The notes under the pieces were generated by a model that was not told the DNA's origin, made no database searches, and saw only the letters and a list, made by a program, of their open reading frames with translations. From Tritrichomonas musculus (taxonomy: Eukaryota; Parabasalia; Tritrichomonadida; Tritrichomonadidae): a DNA stretch of 64,000 bases. Location of the stretch: NCBI GenBank assembly GCA_039105265.1, contig JAPFFF010000011.1, positions 5,022,001 through 5,086,000 on the forward strand, read 5' to 3'. This document shows positions 54,489 to 64,000 of this stretch, piece by piece. The position numbers and the translations under genes are program-made. Every line of letters begins with the position of its first letter. Position 1 is the stretch's first letter.

Positions 54489-57384
54489 GCCAACAAAGCA
54501 TTATATCACTTATGATTTTGAAACAATGGAACAAAAGATTGAAAAGAAAGTCAGTGATAAATCAGTTATCAATTCTCGATTGATTCCTTTGAGTGTTTCA
54601 TCATGTGTGAAGCTTGATAAAGGTTTGATAACAAAGAACTTTGATATACGAACAAATGAATTCATTGCCAAATGGATTGACTGGTTATTTGTTGTTGGCT
54701 GTGATGTGTATGTTGATAAATTGAATCATTTACAATCATTCATTAAAGATAAATCGGAAGAAGAACTCAATAAAATAGATACATCATTGAAAACAATAAC
54801 AGTGTTCGGTTTTAACTCATCACGATTTGATTCAAACTTATTCAAAGAGCATTTAATTAAAAATCATTGGTCTATCGATAGTGGAATGATTGGAACAGCT
54901 ACATCATTGAAACAATTTATATTGAAATCATCAAAGTATCCTATTCGATTACGATTCATTGACGCACAAGCATTTGTTGCTGGAGGAACACTCAAACAGT
55001 TTGGAATCGATTTTGGCGGTATATCTAACAGTTCGAAAGGTGTATTTCCTTATGAAGCAATCAACAGCGAGAATTATAATGAAGTGTTATCAAAGAATGA
55101 ACCATTCAAATATGAAGACTTCTACAGTTATCTCAATCAAAAGAATCCATTAACAAAAGCTGATTATGAAGAGTATTTGATTGATTCAAAGAGGTTTGCA
55201 ACACGTTGGGATTACTTGTTATCATACAATGACAATGATGTTGAAATGATGATTAATCCTATTGACAACCTTATTCAAATGAATGCTGAATATAAAGTTG
55301 ATTTGATTAACAATCTTTCATTGTCAAAGAACGCATCATGTATCAAATATGCTCTTGCTTACAAAGATTTCAACCCGAAGAACGACTATGAAACCATAAA
55401 CAAGATGAATACATTCAAACCATCAATGAAATGGTGGTTAAATAAATGTGATAACTATCGAAAGCAAGACATGAAACATAATTTTTGCTCGCAAAAAGGC
55501 GATTCATCGCTTCAAACGAACCAAAATCAACGAGATATTTCAAAATGTGTTAGTGAAAAGGATTTCGAAGCATTCATGAAATTGTATGAATCAAATGAAA
55601 CAGGTAAATGTCATTTATGTGGTGAACACTTTACTTACAACAACAAACCGACACTTGACAGAATAGATAACAACAAAGGACATCAGATTGATAACTGTTT
55701 ACTTGCTTGTGCTGAATGTAATCGTTTGAGACAACGTGATGATGACAAGATAACAAGAACCAAAATACAATTGAAGAAATTCTGCAAGCTCCATCACCTG
55801 CCAACACTCATAACTGATGAAAAAGAATACTACAATTTGAGAGAGAACATAACGGGAGGATTATCAAATGTACTTCATCGAGTGAACATTAGAGGTCAAA
55901 CATTAATCAATAAACTCAAATATGATGCCGTTAATGACAGAATCATTAGCTATGACACTTCAAACATAGTTTCACACGTTGCTGGTATTGATTTCAATTC
56001 ATTGTATCCCTCATCATTCAGTTCAGTAAAACATTCATTCAATCCTTATCACGGAGGAATCATGTACATGCCTGGTTCATTTATAAAACGATTTGATGTT
56101 TATGATGAACAAGGAAACAAGAATGAAAAGGTTCTTAATACTGCAATGAATATCATTCAATCAAAGAAGCGATTTGATGCAAACCCTGAGTTTATATTCA
56201 AAGCTGAAGTCAAATTGAGATGTCCAAAGAATAAAATCAACGATTTGATTAATTTCCCTCCTGTGTTTAGAAATATCAATATAATGAATGATGAGCAAAC
56301 GATTGGAAGCTATATGTACAAATATATGAAAGACAATAAACTGAATTCAGCAGATAAAGAAACAAGAAAGCTGACAATGTTGCTTGATACATGCGGAACA
56401 TTTATGACGTTCTCGAATTACCTTTTATGGTTTTTAATCGACCACGGACTTATTGTTGATGACATTAAGAGCTTAAGTTTATATGAAGCTCATGACGGAT
56501 TCAATCAATTTGTTTGTGAGTTTATGAAGAAGCGTCAAGATATATTGTCAGGAAAGGCACACGGGAACGAAAAGTTTTACAAGATTAGCATGAACGGATC
56601 TTACGGATATGACGGTATGAATTCAGAGAACTTCAACAAAGTCAGAATTGTTGATAAAAATAAAGCCTTTCAATTGATTGCATCCGATACTTATCGCAAT
56701 GGATGTAAATTGTCAAATGATTGTTATTTGATACAATCACAACCTCATTCATTCAAATGTAATACATGTCTTCAGGAATCATTTTGGACATTGGATAATG
56801 CGAAATATTGGTATTTGACTTTCCTTTATGACTTTCTATACAAATGCATTGACATGAATAAAATTCATTTCAACTCGGTCGATACAGATAGTCTGTACAT
56901 GTCTATCGCTGGTGATATGGATAAACCGATTGACCAGTTGTTTGATTACGTCATCAAAGACAAAACATTTTATGACAAACACATTTATAGCTTTATGCCA
57001 AACCCTGCAATCAATGATGTATATGATGAGAAAAAGATACTCGGATGCTGTGTAGAAAAGTTCGGAGCAAATCAAGTTGCTTTATGTGCCAAGTGTTATA
57101 CGATTTGGTCAGATGACAAAACAATTTCATTAAAGCTCAAAGGTGTTTCATTGAAGAAGAACAACATCAAATCAAGTGATTACAAAAATGTCATTGAAAA
57201 GCAATCAGTAATGAAAGGAAAGAATATAAACCTTCAAATGAATTCACAACTGATGAGTAAAATAACTGTTATCAAAAATGCTTTAACAGCAGCACATTCA
57301 AAAATGTTGGTATTATCAAATCATTGTTGTTGTCCTTATGTCAATGGTTTCACTGCAAAGGATTATTTCATTGAGAATCATTAA
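54489..57384 (+). pseudogene. PolB of A2, C-terminal part (right of E)
   Basis: Exo I (TYDFETME), Exo II (GFNSSRFDSNL), Exo III (YNDNDVEMM), HNH-like Cys4 insert (CHLCGEHFTYNNKP, CAECNRLR), DFNSLYPSS, KFYKISMNGSYGYDG and VDTDSLYMS; stop at 57384. Near 55483-55510 a palindrome pair encodes an extra stretch (NFCSQKGDSSLQ) absent from B and D. The gene is interrupted only by inserted elements in the visible part. Confidence 0.92.
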
Positions 57385-57441
57385 ACAATTAATTTAATGA
57401 TTTTATTTTAAAAAATCAATTTTTTTTTATTTTTGTTATAA

Positions 57442-58080
57442 ATGAGTCAACCAACTGAACAAACACAAATTGAAAATGCTGAAGCTGAATTTGAACCTTT
57501 GAAAGGTTTTGAAAGTGATTATGAAATTCAAACAACTTTCCCTTATAACATCAAGAATAAGAAAACAGGAAAAATAATAGCTGAAGGTGAATACAGACAA
57601 AATGTTTATCCGTGTGTAAACCTAAATAACAAAATATATTATAAACATATTCTTGTAGCAAAGCAATTTATTGAAAACCCTAATAATCTACCACAAGTCG
57701 ACCATAAGAATAGAATCAAAACTGATTATCATCTTGATAATTTACGATTTGTATCAAGTTCAGAGAATAATAAAAATAAATCAAATTATAAAGGTATTCA
57801 ATATGAATTCATTGATGACATACCTGATGATGCAATTGTTATTGATTTCTATGAAACAAAGACAGAAAGGAAAGAATTTGAAGAAAACACGTATTATTAT
57901 TACCATGATGATACTAATAATGAAGACATTTTTTATGCAAAGATTACTGATAATATTTATAAAATTCTTCATATCAATACAAATAAATCAGGCAATGAAT
58001 TTATTTCAATGAACGATATAAATAATCAAAAAGTTAGCGTATATATTAATAGATTCAAACATCAACATGATTTGATTTGA
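57442..58080 (+). CDS. NUMOD4-HNH homing-type endonuclease of A2 (212 aa)
   Basis: Protein identical to A1's copy at 1918, with the same NUMOD4 (about 17-47) and HNH (about 69-110) modules. Located 57 bp after PolB and converging on the fibre-like gene with 6 bp between stops. Confidence 0.8.
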   Translation: MSQPTEQTQIENAEAEFEPLKGFESDYEIQTTFPYNIKNKKTGKIIAEGEYRQNVYPCVNLNNKIYYKHILVAKQFIENPNNLPQVDHKNRIKTDYHLDNLRFVSSSENNKNKSNYKGIQYEFIDDIPDDAIVIDFYETKTERKEFEENTYYYYHDDTNNEDIFYAKITDNIYKILHINTNKSGNEFISMNDINNQKVSVYINRFKHQHDLI

Positions 58081-58086
58081 TTTGAT

Positions 58087-61000
58087 TTACTCTTTGAATA
58101 CAGCTAATGTTCTTTCATCAATGATACTTGTAATGATTCCAACAGTCATACGTTTTATTTTTGATGTTATTGCTGTCTCTCCTGAAAGAACTTTCAGCTT
58201 ATTGTCTTCATTATCGATAAACACCTCATCACCGATTGAATAACATGATGAATCATTAACGCGAACCATATAATCACCATGTGAACTAAATGTGATACAT
58301 TTATTTTTGTCATCGATTCTCACACATATACCGACATACTCCTTCCATGTTCCTGATGTTTTGACACTACAAATACAATCAGTTGTATCATCTGCTGTTG
58401 ATGGTTTCCATTCATCACCAACATGTTTGTAAACCTTACCTGTCATATACACAGGAGAACCAACAACGAAATCACTAACAGAGTTCATTGATGATTCAAT
58501 CGGCGAGTAATGTGTGATTGTTGTGTTTGATTGTGCACCGTAAATAGCAGCCTTATATTTTGCTAAATAACCTCGGGACATGATGCATCTTGAATATATT
58601 TGTTTAGCATCTAATAATTCCTGAGTAGTTGTCCAAGAATATCCGCCTATTGGGAAATTATATGTCAGGGGTCTTCCTGATGTTATATCAACAGTGTCTT
58701 CATAATAGAATGGGAATTTGAAATTGTCGAAATACACAGTTCTTTGATGTAATACAAGAACAATGTTATGAGGATTTCCAGTTGTATCATAGAATAATAT
58801 TCTTATTTCCAAACATAGCGCATAATCACCTACTATGTATTCCAGTTTAATTACCTTATCTTCAAGTTTTAGATAATGAATTGATATTTCACCGCCCTCT
58901 GTAATCGGTCCGCAATCAATAGCACATTTTTTTATTAGTTGTTCTTCTGTTATGACGTTTGACTTCAGTGCAAAGTTATCATTCACATATTTCACCGAAG
59001 TAATCATATCATCATTCACAGGTCGGATGCTGATTAATGTGATAGTTGCATCATAAATATTGGTTAGTGTATCATCCTCAGCTCTCAATGAAACAATACG
59101 TGTAGCTACACGAATATCTATCAATTCACTTGACTCTCCGCTGGTTGATTTGTATATGAGATTTGCACTCTTTCGTCCAGAATATTCGTATTCAGCTTCT
59201 TCATATGTCGCATCATCAGCATTTCGTTTGAACTTTACAATAATATTTTTGGTTGTTAATACCCTTCGTATATATTCATCTGGGATTACACAACCACTAT
59301 CATTCTGTGTACATTGAATTGTGATTTGTTCTGGACTTTCATCAACAACATTTGCAGTTTTAATGAATGGTGATTCGATTTGTGCTCTAATGAAATTATA
59401 TGCTATTGGATTACTGCTATGTGCTGCAATATATGATACATATACAATTTGTCCATCATCATAACGCCATATTATTCTATCAATGCGTTTGCCATTGCTA
59501 TCATACCTGTCCATGCTATCATAAGTGCTAGTAGAACCAGTTGGTTTAAATATTACATCAATATGCACTATATCATCATCTTGATTATCTCCCCAATTAA
59601 CATCAAATACCAAATGAACTCTGGCATTTGGTAGCTGAGGGGTAATATATGCACCGTCATATAAGTTTGCTGGATATTCAATATTCAATTCAGTTCCGTA
59701 TAATGCAGTATTCAATGCAGATTCATTAACCAAATCAGTTGGAATTGTTGGTATATCTGTTTTCAATGCATACTTATCTAATTCATAAGCTAATTCATCT
59801 TCATCAACAAACTTCTCATCAGCTTGTGCACTAGTATAATACGGTGTCAAGTCAACTGGTTCTGGTATATCCGTCTTCAATGCATAAGTATTCGACACAT
59901 ATCTAGCTGAATAAGCGTTTCTGTCTGTTGGTTCGATAGTTTTGGTAATTGAACACGATAAAACTTCTGGTGTATCGCCAGTTCCTGGATTGATTAATTC
60001 ATGGCTGTCATACAAAAACCAAATACTTGAATCACTTCCTTCGATACGCATTATCTGAGAGGGTTGTTCGTCATCATCGTCATTGTACGAATAGTCTACA
60101 TGAACATAATGACCCGTATAAAAACTGTTTGATGAAACAATATCCAACCCGTATTGCTCAATCAGTTCATGATATGTGTTGTAATCCAAATCAGGAATTG
60201 TATTATTGACGATTTCGAATTGAATTGTTGTTTGACCCTCAATAATTTCTGGGATTTCACTCTTCATTGCATATTTTCCTTCTGCAACTGTTTTCGTTTC
60301 ATACTTATCCAATTCATAAGCCAATTCATCCTCATCGACGAACTTCTCATCAGCTTGTGCACTAGTATAATACGGTGTCAAATCAATTGGTTCAGGTATA
60401 TCACTCTTCAATGCTAATCTTTCTTCTGTTTCTGCTAATGTTATTGTTATTGGAAGGTATTGATATCTATCATAAATTGCTCCACTAACTTCATCCCACA
60501 CTAATTCAAAATACTCCCCTTCACTTTCAAATCCTTCAGCTTCATGTTGTTTAACGTTATATTCATCATCAGCATATAAATCATTTGTCTTAAATCTGAT
60601 ATCAAAATGGAATATATCACCACTATTGTCTACTTTATAACCAACCAAATGTGTTCCTTCTTTGAACGGTAAAACGTGAGATGTATCCATTCCGTTTTCT
60701 TCATATTCTTCTGGTATTGGTCCTGTATTAGGAAACATATATGTCTTAGTTTCAATTGTGTATTCAGTTGATACATTCAAATTATCTCTCGTGATGTAAT
60801 TCTTCAAATCATCTTTTGGAACATATTGTCCGGCACAAACATCCAAAGCCTCCTGAAGAGCTTCATTAGCTGCCATACTTGTTAAACACGTTGATGCTTT
60901 AGCTGATAATGGTTTAACATCATCAGCCATCAATTTCTGAAACATTTCTTCTGATAATTGTTCCTTTGGGTTCAATTGCAACTCACTATTTTTGAGTACT

Positions 61001-61278
61001 TCTGGTATATCCGTCTTCAATGCATAATTCGTTAAATCAATTGGTTCGGGTATATCAGTTGATAAAGCATAATTGTTGATAACATAATCACGCAATCCGT
61101 TAACAGCTTCATTCAATTGTTCCTCAGTGATTCCATTTCCGTTTGGAATCCCTACGTTTCCGTTCGATGAATCGCCTTTGATAACATAATTATCGACATA
61201 TCTTTTAATGTATTCGTTAATCAATCCGTCAATAGTATTTGTTTTTGTTATGTGTCCGCTCTGCTCAATCGTAAACAT
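58087..61278 (-). CDS. Fibre-like modular protein of A2 (1063 aa)
   Basis: First about 75 residues and last about 150 residues are nearly identical to A1's, but most of the middle is different. Several middle modules instead match B's fibre-like gene (ELNIEYPANLYDGAYITP, DDGQIVYVSYIAAH, YNDDDDEQPSQIMRIEGSD). Repeats of YYTSAQADEKFVDEDELAY and LKNSELQLNP are present. This is the only strongly divergent stretch between A1 and A2 and points to exchange of receptor-binding modules (inference). Confidence 0.7.
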   Translation of the reverse strand: MFTIEQSGHITKTNTIDGLINEYIKRYVDNYVIKGDSSNGNVGIPNGNGITEEQLNEAVNGLRDYVINNYALSTDIPEPIDLTNYALKTDIPEVLKNSELQLNPKEQLSEEMFQKLMADDVKPLSAKASTCLTSMAANEALQEALDVCAGQYVPKDDLKNYITRDNLNVSTEYTIETKTYMFPNTGPIPEEYEENGMDTSHVLPFKEGTHLVGYKVDNSGDIFHFDIRFKTNDLYADDEYNVKQHEAEGFESEGEYFELVWDEVSGAIYDRYQYLPITITLAETEERLALKSDIPEPIDLTPYYTSAQADEKFVDEDELAYELDKYETKTVAEGKYAMKSEIPEIIEGQTTIQFEIVNNTIPDLDYNTYHELIEQYGLDIVSSNSFYTGHYVHVDYSYNDDDDEQPSQIMRIEGSDSSIWFLYDSHELINPGTGDTPEVLSCSITKTIEPTDRNAYSARYVSNTYALKTDIPEPVDLTPYYTSAQADEKFVDEDELAYELDKYALKTDIPTIPTDLVNESALNTALYGTELNIEYPANLYDGAYITPQLPNARVHLVFDVNWGDNQDDDIVHIDVIFKPTGSTSTYDSMDRYDSNGKRIDRIIWRYDDGQIVYVSYIAAHSSNPIAYNFIRAQIESPFIKTANVVDESPEQITIQCTQNDSGCVIPDEYIRRVLTTKNIIVKFKRNADDATYEEAEYEYSGRKSANLIYKSTSGESSELIDIRVATRIVSLRAEDDTLTNIYDATITLISIRPVNDDMITSVKYVNDNFALKSNVITEEQLIKKCAIDCGPITEGGEISIHYLKLEDKVIKLEYIVGDYALCLEIRILFYDTTGNPHNIVLVLHQRTVYFDNFKFPFYYEDTVDITSGRPLTYNFPIGGYSWTTTQELLDAKQIYSRCIMSRGYLAKYKAAIYGAQSNTTITHYSPIESSMNSVSDFVVGSPVYMTGKVYKHVGDEWKPSTADDTTDCICSVKTSGTWKEYVGICVRIDDKNKCITFSSHGDYMVRVNDSSCYSIGDEVFIDNEDNKLKVLSGETAITSKIKRMTVGIITSIIDERTLAVFKE

Positions 61279-61300
61279 TCAATTTATTAGAAACTAAACA

Positions 61301-63595
61301 ATGTCAAAACAAGATAAAAATAATTCATCTGATAGCTTTGAATTAGATTTAAGTAATATTGATGATGAAACTATATTTGATAGTGAGGTATCTAAACCTG
61401 ATGATGATGAAGAACTAGAGGACCCGATAGATTATTTTAAGAACACGTTTCTCAGTACATACAAACTAGAACACCCCAATGATTTAATTAATTTGTTGTA
61501 TCAAATACAAAACAATGAATATACAGGAAGAAGTGTGGGAAAGATTCGTGAAATGAAAGTCAAGTTTCGTCGATTTGTTTCATTGATGAACAAAATCAAT
61601 GCAGGTATTAAAAGTAAAGGCAATCGATTCCTTAGTTTAAAAGAGTACACAACAGATAAAAAAAGTCTTGATATCATTATCAATTACTTCAATATTGTTG
61701 TCAATGATGATTTGAATTATAGTTCTGATGGTTTTCGTTCATCACCCATCAAACCACCGAGAAAGAGTCAAACACCACAAACCAACAAAGGAAGAAGAAA
61801 GAGAACAAGCATACATGAACCAACACTTGATACTAATAAACGAAGAACACCAAGAAGAAAACGCATAACTCCGAGTGATTCTGATGAAAATGACTCGACA
61901 ATACAATTGCCTAAAGACAGTGAAGATTCATTACTTAATATAACATTAAGCGAATCAGATTCTGAGTCATTAATATTGAAAAACGATGATTTATCTGATT
62001 CTTTTATTGAACCATCAAAGGAACACAATAAAAATAATTTTTCAACTAATAAAATGGCAGACGACAACAACAATAATAACGGACCTCTTCAATCATTATA
62101 TGATGATGAATTAGATGATTGGCAAGATGATAATGAAGCAGCAACCGAAGCATACAGATATGCAAGAACACCTGCAAAACAACCATACAGATATGAAGAT
62201 AATGAAGAAGAAGCACAAGAAATTAAATCACCTTTTGCAAGGAAATACAAAGGATATGCAGAAGATAACAAAGCAGATGATGAAATACTTGATGAATTAA
62301 TAAGAAATGCAAAGCAACCCTCAAAGAATACTCGCGGACGTCGTGATAAAAAAGATATGCCTCTTGTTAACTCAACATTAAAGGATTCATTTGACAAGCT
62401 TGAAATACCTCGGGTTGGTGGTAATATATCCTATTACAGAGATAAATTTATTGATATGATTATTAACGGAAACTTCAGAATCAAATACATTCCGAATGCA
62501 GCTTGTCGTGATACAGCTATTGAATACTGTAAGAATTCAGTTGATAAAGACGGTAAACCAAGATATCGTTTATTACCAGAAAATGCCAAAGACCCGTTAG
62601 GAAACTCAATAACAGACTTGAACGGTGATAAAGTTGATGATGTTGTTTTAATTGATAGGAACGGTAATCCTTCAATCATTAACGGATACAAGCTTGTATT
62701 TGCTTCTCCTTACAAGAAAGTTTGGAAATCTGTTATTAAAACAAAACAAGAAAGAAAAGAAATGCCGTTCAATAAATGGATTCAATCATTATTTGATAAA
62801 GATATCAAGAAAATTGATTGGGATGCTGGTCAATACAAATTAACAAAGGGAAAAGAAATGCAAGAGCTAGAAAATTATTACGGTCCTATGGGTCTGGGAA
62901 AAGCAAGAGTCAGCAAACGTATTACACCAAGTTCTTATTGGTCATCAATCTTTTCTAAAGTCTGGAAAGTGTATTGGAATGACGAACAATTCTTTGTATT
63001 ATCTCCTTTGAAGAAACTCATCAATTACCTTGCTGTATCAAATATGTTATTTGCTTATCTCTTTGATGCTCCTTTCAAAGAAATCATTCAAGACAATAAG
63101 TTCAATGGAAAGATATTAACATATGAACAATGGACATATTGGAAACAACAGAACAATAAAGAATATGTTTCAGTATTAGGAAAGAATGTTCAATCATATG
63201 TTGAGAAGATTATTGATAAAGCTATTGATATCACATCAGGAGAATTAAAGACTGAACCAAGTCAATGGGGTAAACAATTTACTGAATTAATGCATTACAT
63301 TGATTATGTTGTCTTTGGTGTTGGTTTCAATGTTGATGTAAGTAAGCAAGAAGGATATAACAGGTTGAAACGAAATGCAGAAGGAATTAAAGAAGCAGCA
63401 CCAGAAGATATTAAGAACGTTAAAGATAATTTCATTAAACGAATCACCGCAGCAATAGAAAGAGATATATATCCAAATTGTGGATACACAGCATTCAAAG
63501 CACAACTCAAAGAAAGTAAATTGCAGAACAAAAATAAATATGCTGATTTTGCTGTTAATCTTAAACCATTACATCAAAGAATGAATAATGAATAA
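61301..63595 (+). CDS. Conserved Polinton protein with DxNGD motif of A2 (764 aa)
   Basis: Same length as A1's protein at 5762 and nearly identical, with only about ten scattered substitutions visible. Same basic patches, poly-Asn stretch and DPLGNSITDLNGDKVDDV motif. Start codon 22 bp from the divergent fibre-like gene; stop abuts the convergent next gene. Confidence 0.75.
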   Translation: MSKQDKNNSSDSFELDLSNIDDETIFDSEVSKPDDDEELEDPIDYFKNTFLSTYKLEHPNDLINLLYQIQNNEYTGRSVGKIREMKVKFRRFVSLMNKINAGIKSKGNRFLSLKEYTTDKKSLDIIINYFNIVVNDDLNYSSDGFRSSPIKPPRKSQTPQTNKGRRKRTSIHEPTLDTNKRRTPRRKRITPSDSDENDSTIQLPKDSEDSLLNITLSESDSESLILKNDDLSDSFIEPSKEHNKNNFSTNKMADDNNNNNGPLQSLYDDELDDWQDDNEAATEAYRYARTPAKQPYRYEDNEEEAQEIKSPFARKYKGYAEDNKADDEILDELIRNAKQPSKNTRGRRDKKDMPLVNSTLKDSFDKLEIPRVGGNISYYRDKFIDMIINGNFRIKYIPNAACRDTAIEYCKNSVDKDGKPRYRLLPENAKDPLGNSITDLNGDKVDDVVLIDRNGNPSIINGYKLVFASPYKKVWKSVIKTKQERKEMPFNKWIQSLFDKDIKKIDWDAGQYKLTKGKEMQELENYYGPMGLGKARVSKRITPSSYWSSIFSKVWKVYWNDEQFFVLSPLKKLINYLAVSNMLFAYLFDAPFKEIIQDNKFNGKILTYEQWTYWKQQNNKEYVSVLGKNVQSYVEKIIDKAIDITSGELKTEPSQWGKQFTELMHYIDYVVFGVGFNVDVSKQEGYNRLKRNAEGIKEAAPEDIKNVKDNFIKRITAAIERDIYPNCGYTAFKAQLKESKLQNKNKYADFAVNLKPLHQRMNNE

Positions 63596-64000
63596 TTAAT
63601 TTAAATCAAAACCTCCATTATTGTTATTATTATTATTTTTGTCATTTGGGTCTGAAACGATTCTAAAACTATAACGTTTTGTTGATTGTGGTTGCTGATT
63701 ATATTCTTCTTCACTTGACAAGTCTTCAAAAGAATTATTATTATTATTTATGTTTTGTTGTCGTTCATAATAATTTGATGTCTTATTAGGATTTGGTGTT
63801 TCAAAATCAAAGCCTTGTGATTGATTTTGGTTTTCTTCGTGCCAATCTTCTTCAATTTCCATAGGTTCATAATTCGGTAAAGAATTATTTTGTTGAACTA
63901 TTTTTTGATATGTTTCCGAGCTATTAGGAATAGTTCGTTTTGCTGATGCTGAAAAGTGAACTTTGTTATCTTTTGGCAAGTGCTTATATATTGGTTCTGA
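63596..64000 (-). CDS. Homologue of the 372-aa protein, C-terminal part (runs off window)
   Basis: Low-complexity tail like A1's at 8057: NYEPMEIEEDWH, FDFETPNPNKTSNYYERQQN, KRYSFRIVSDPNDK and GGFDLN. The frame stays open to the window edge. Differs from A1 in the middle of the tail, including a shorter Asn run. The folded N-terminal part lies beyond 64000. Confidence 0.65.
   Translation of the reverse strand, partial: SEPIYKHLPKDNKVHFSASAKRTIPNSSETYQKIVQQNNSLPNYEPMEIEEDWHEENQNQSQGFDFETPNPNKTSNYYERQQNINNNNNSFEDLSSEEEYNQQPQSTKRYSFRIVSDPNDKNNNNNNNGGFDLN

Larger units (their letters stand above)
48476..64000 (+). mobile_element. Polinton/Maverick A2 (partial), interrupted by D and E
   Basis: Visible as 48476-49833 and 54483-64000. 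Carries PolB, HNH nuclease, fibre-like, 764-aa DxNGD protein and the start of the 372-aa homologue, in A1's order and nearly identical to A1 outside the fibre-like gene. D lies on its left side and E within its PolB. Apart from these insertions the visible genes are open. Young by its closeness to A1. Confidence 0.85.

Noticed and set aside
1-64000. Host genes, tRNAs, rRNAs or spliceosomal introns
   Set aside because: None could be supported; every long frame is explained by an element, and spacers are short.

Overview
The window is AT-rich and contains no tRNA, rRNA, intron-bearing or recognisable host gene. It is built almost entirely from large virus-like DNA elements of the Polinton/Maverick class plus two smaller terminal-inverted-repeat (TIR) elements, inserted into one another. 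Protein-primed family-B DNA polymerases, retroviral-type integrases, major capsid proteins and a packaging ATPase are all present. Intronless compact genes, short TCAT(T/A) initiator-like boxes 8-14 nt before several capsid-gene ATGs, and the sheer density of Polintons fit a parabasalid such as Trichomonas vaginalis, whose genome is known to be loaded with Mavericks. The host assignment is inference.

Layout, named here for convenience. Polinton A1 runs from before base 1 to 14487. Polinton D is visible as 14488-16554, 37364-40368 and 45586-48475. Polinton B is complete at 16555-37363 (20,809 bp, TSD GTGGAG, 229-bp TIRs with one mismatch) and lies inside a D gene. Small element C is complete at 40369-45585 (5,217 bp, TSD GACATC) and lies inside D's polymerase gene. 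Polinton A2, nearly identical to A1 where they overlap, is visible as 48476-49833 and 54483-64000. Small element E is complete at 49834-54482 (4,649 bp, TSD ATGGAA) and lies inside A2's polymerase gene. The implied order is A2, then D into A2, then A1, B and C into D, with E separately into A2. The left ends of A1 and D lie outside the window, so their TSDs cannot be tested.

B gives the reference gene order: TIR, PolB, small protein, fibre-like protein (opposite strand), large DxNGD-motif protein, conserved 331-aa and 130-aa proteins, integrase, KilA-N protein, major capsid protein, 84-aa amphipathic protein, coiled-coil proteins, packaging ATPase, 152-aa protein, TIR. A1/A2 share this order but add an HNH endonuclease after PolB and, at A1's right end, have no ATPase. 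Polymerase plus integrase would copy and insert the element; capsid proteins plus ATPase would make and fill particles; the fibre-like protein is the likely variable host-contact protein. All are treated here as fossils.

The most interesting system is the C/E pair. They share two protein families with each other, make 6-bp TSDs, begin with AG and carry a GGGGT(C/G)AGATAA box 23-24 nt from the end, exactly as Polintons B and D do, yet encode no visible integrase or capsid. Both sit in Polinton polymerase genes. They look like satellites mobilised by Polinton integrase. C carries a 918-aa protein of unknown family. A second unexpected signal is a set of very short GC-richer palindromic inserts, often in tandem pairs, in coding and non-coding DNA of A2, B, C, D and E.
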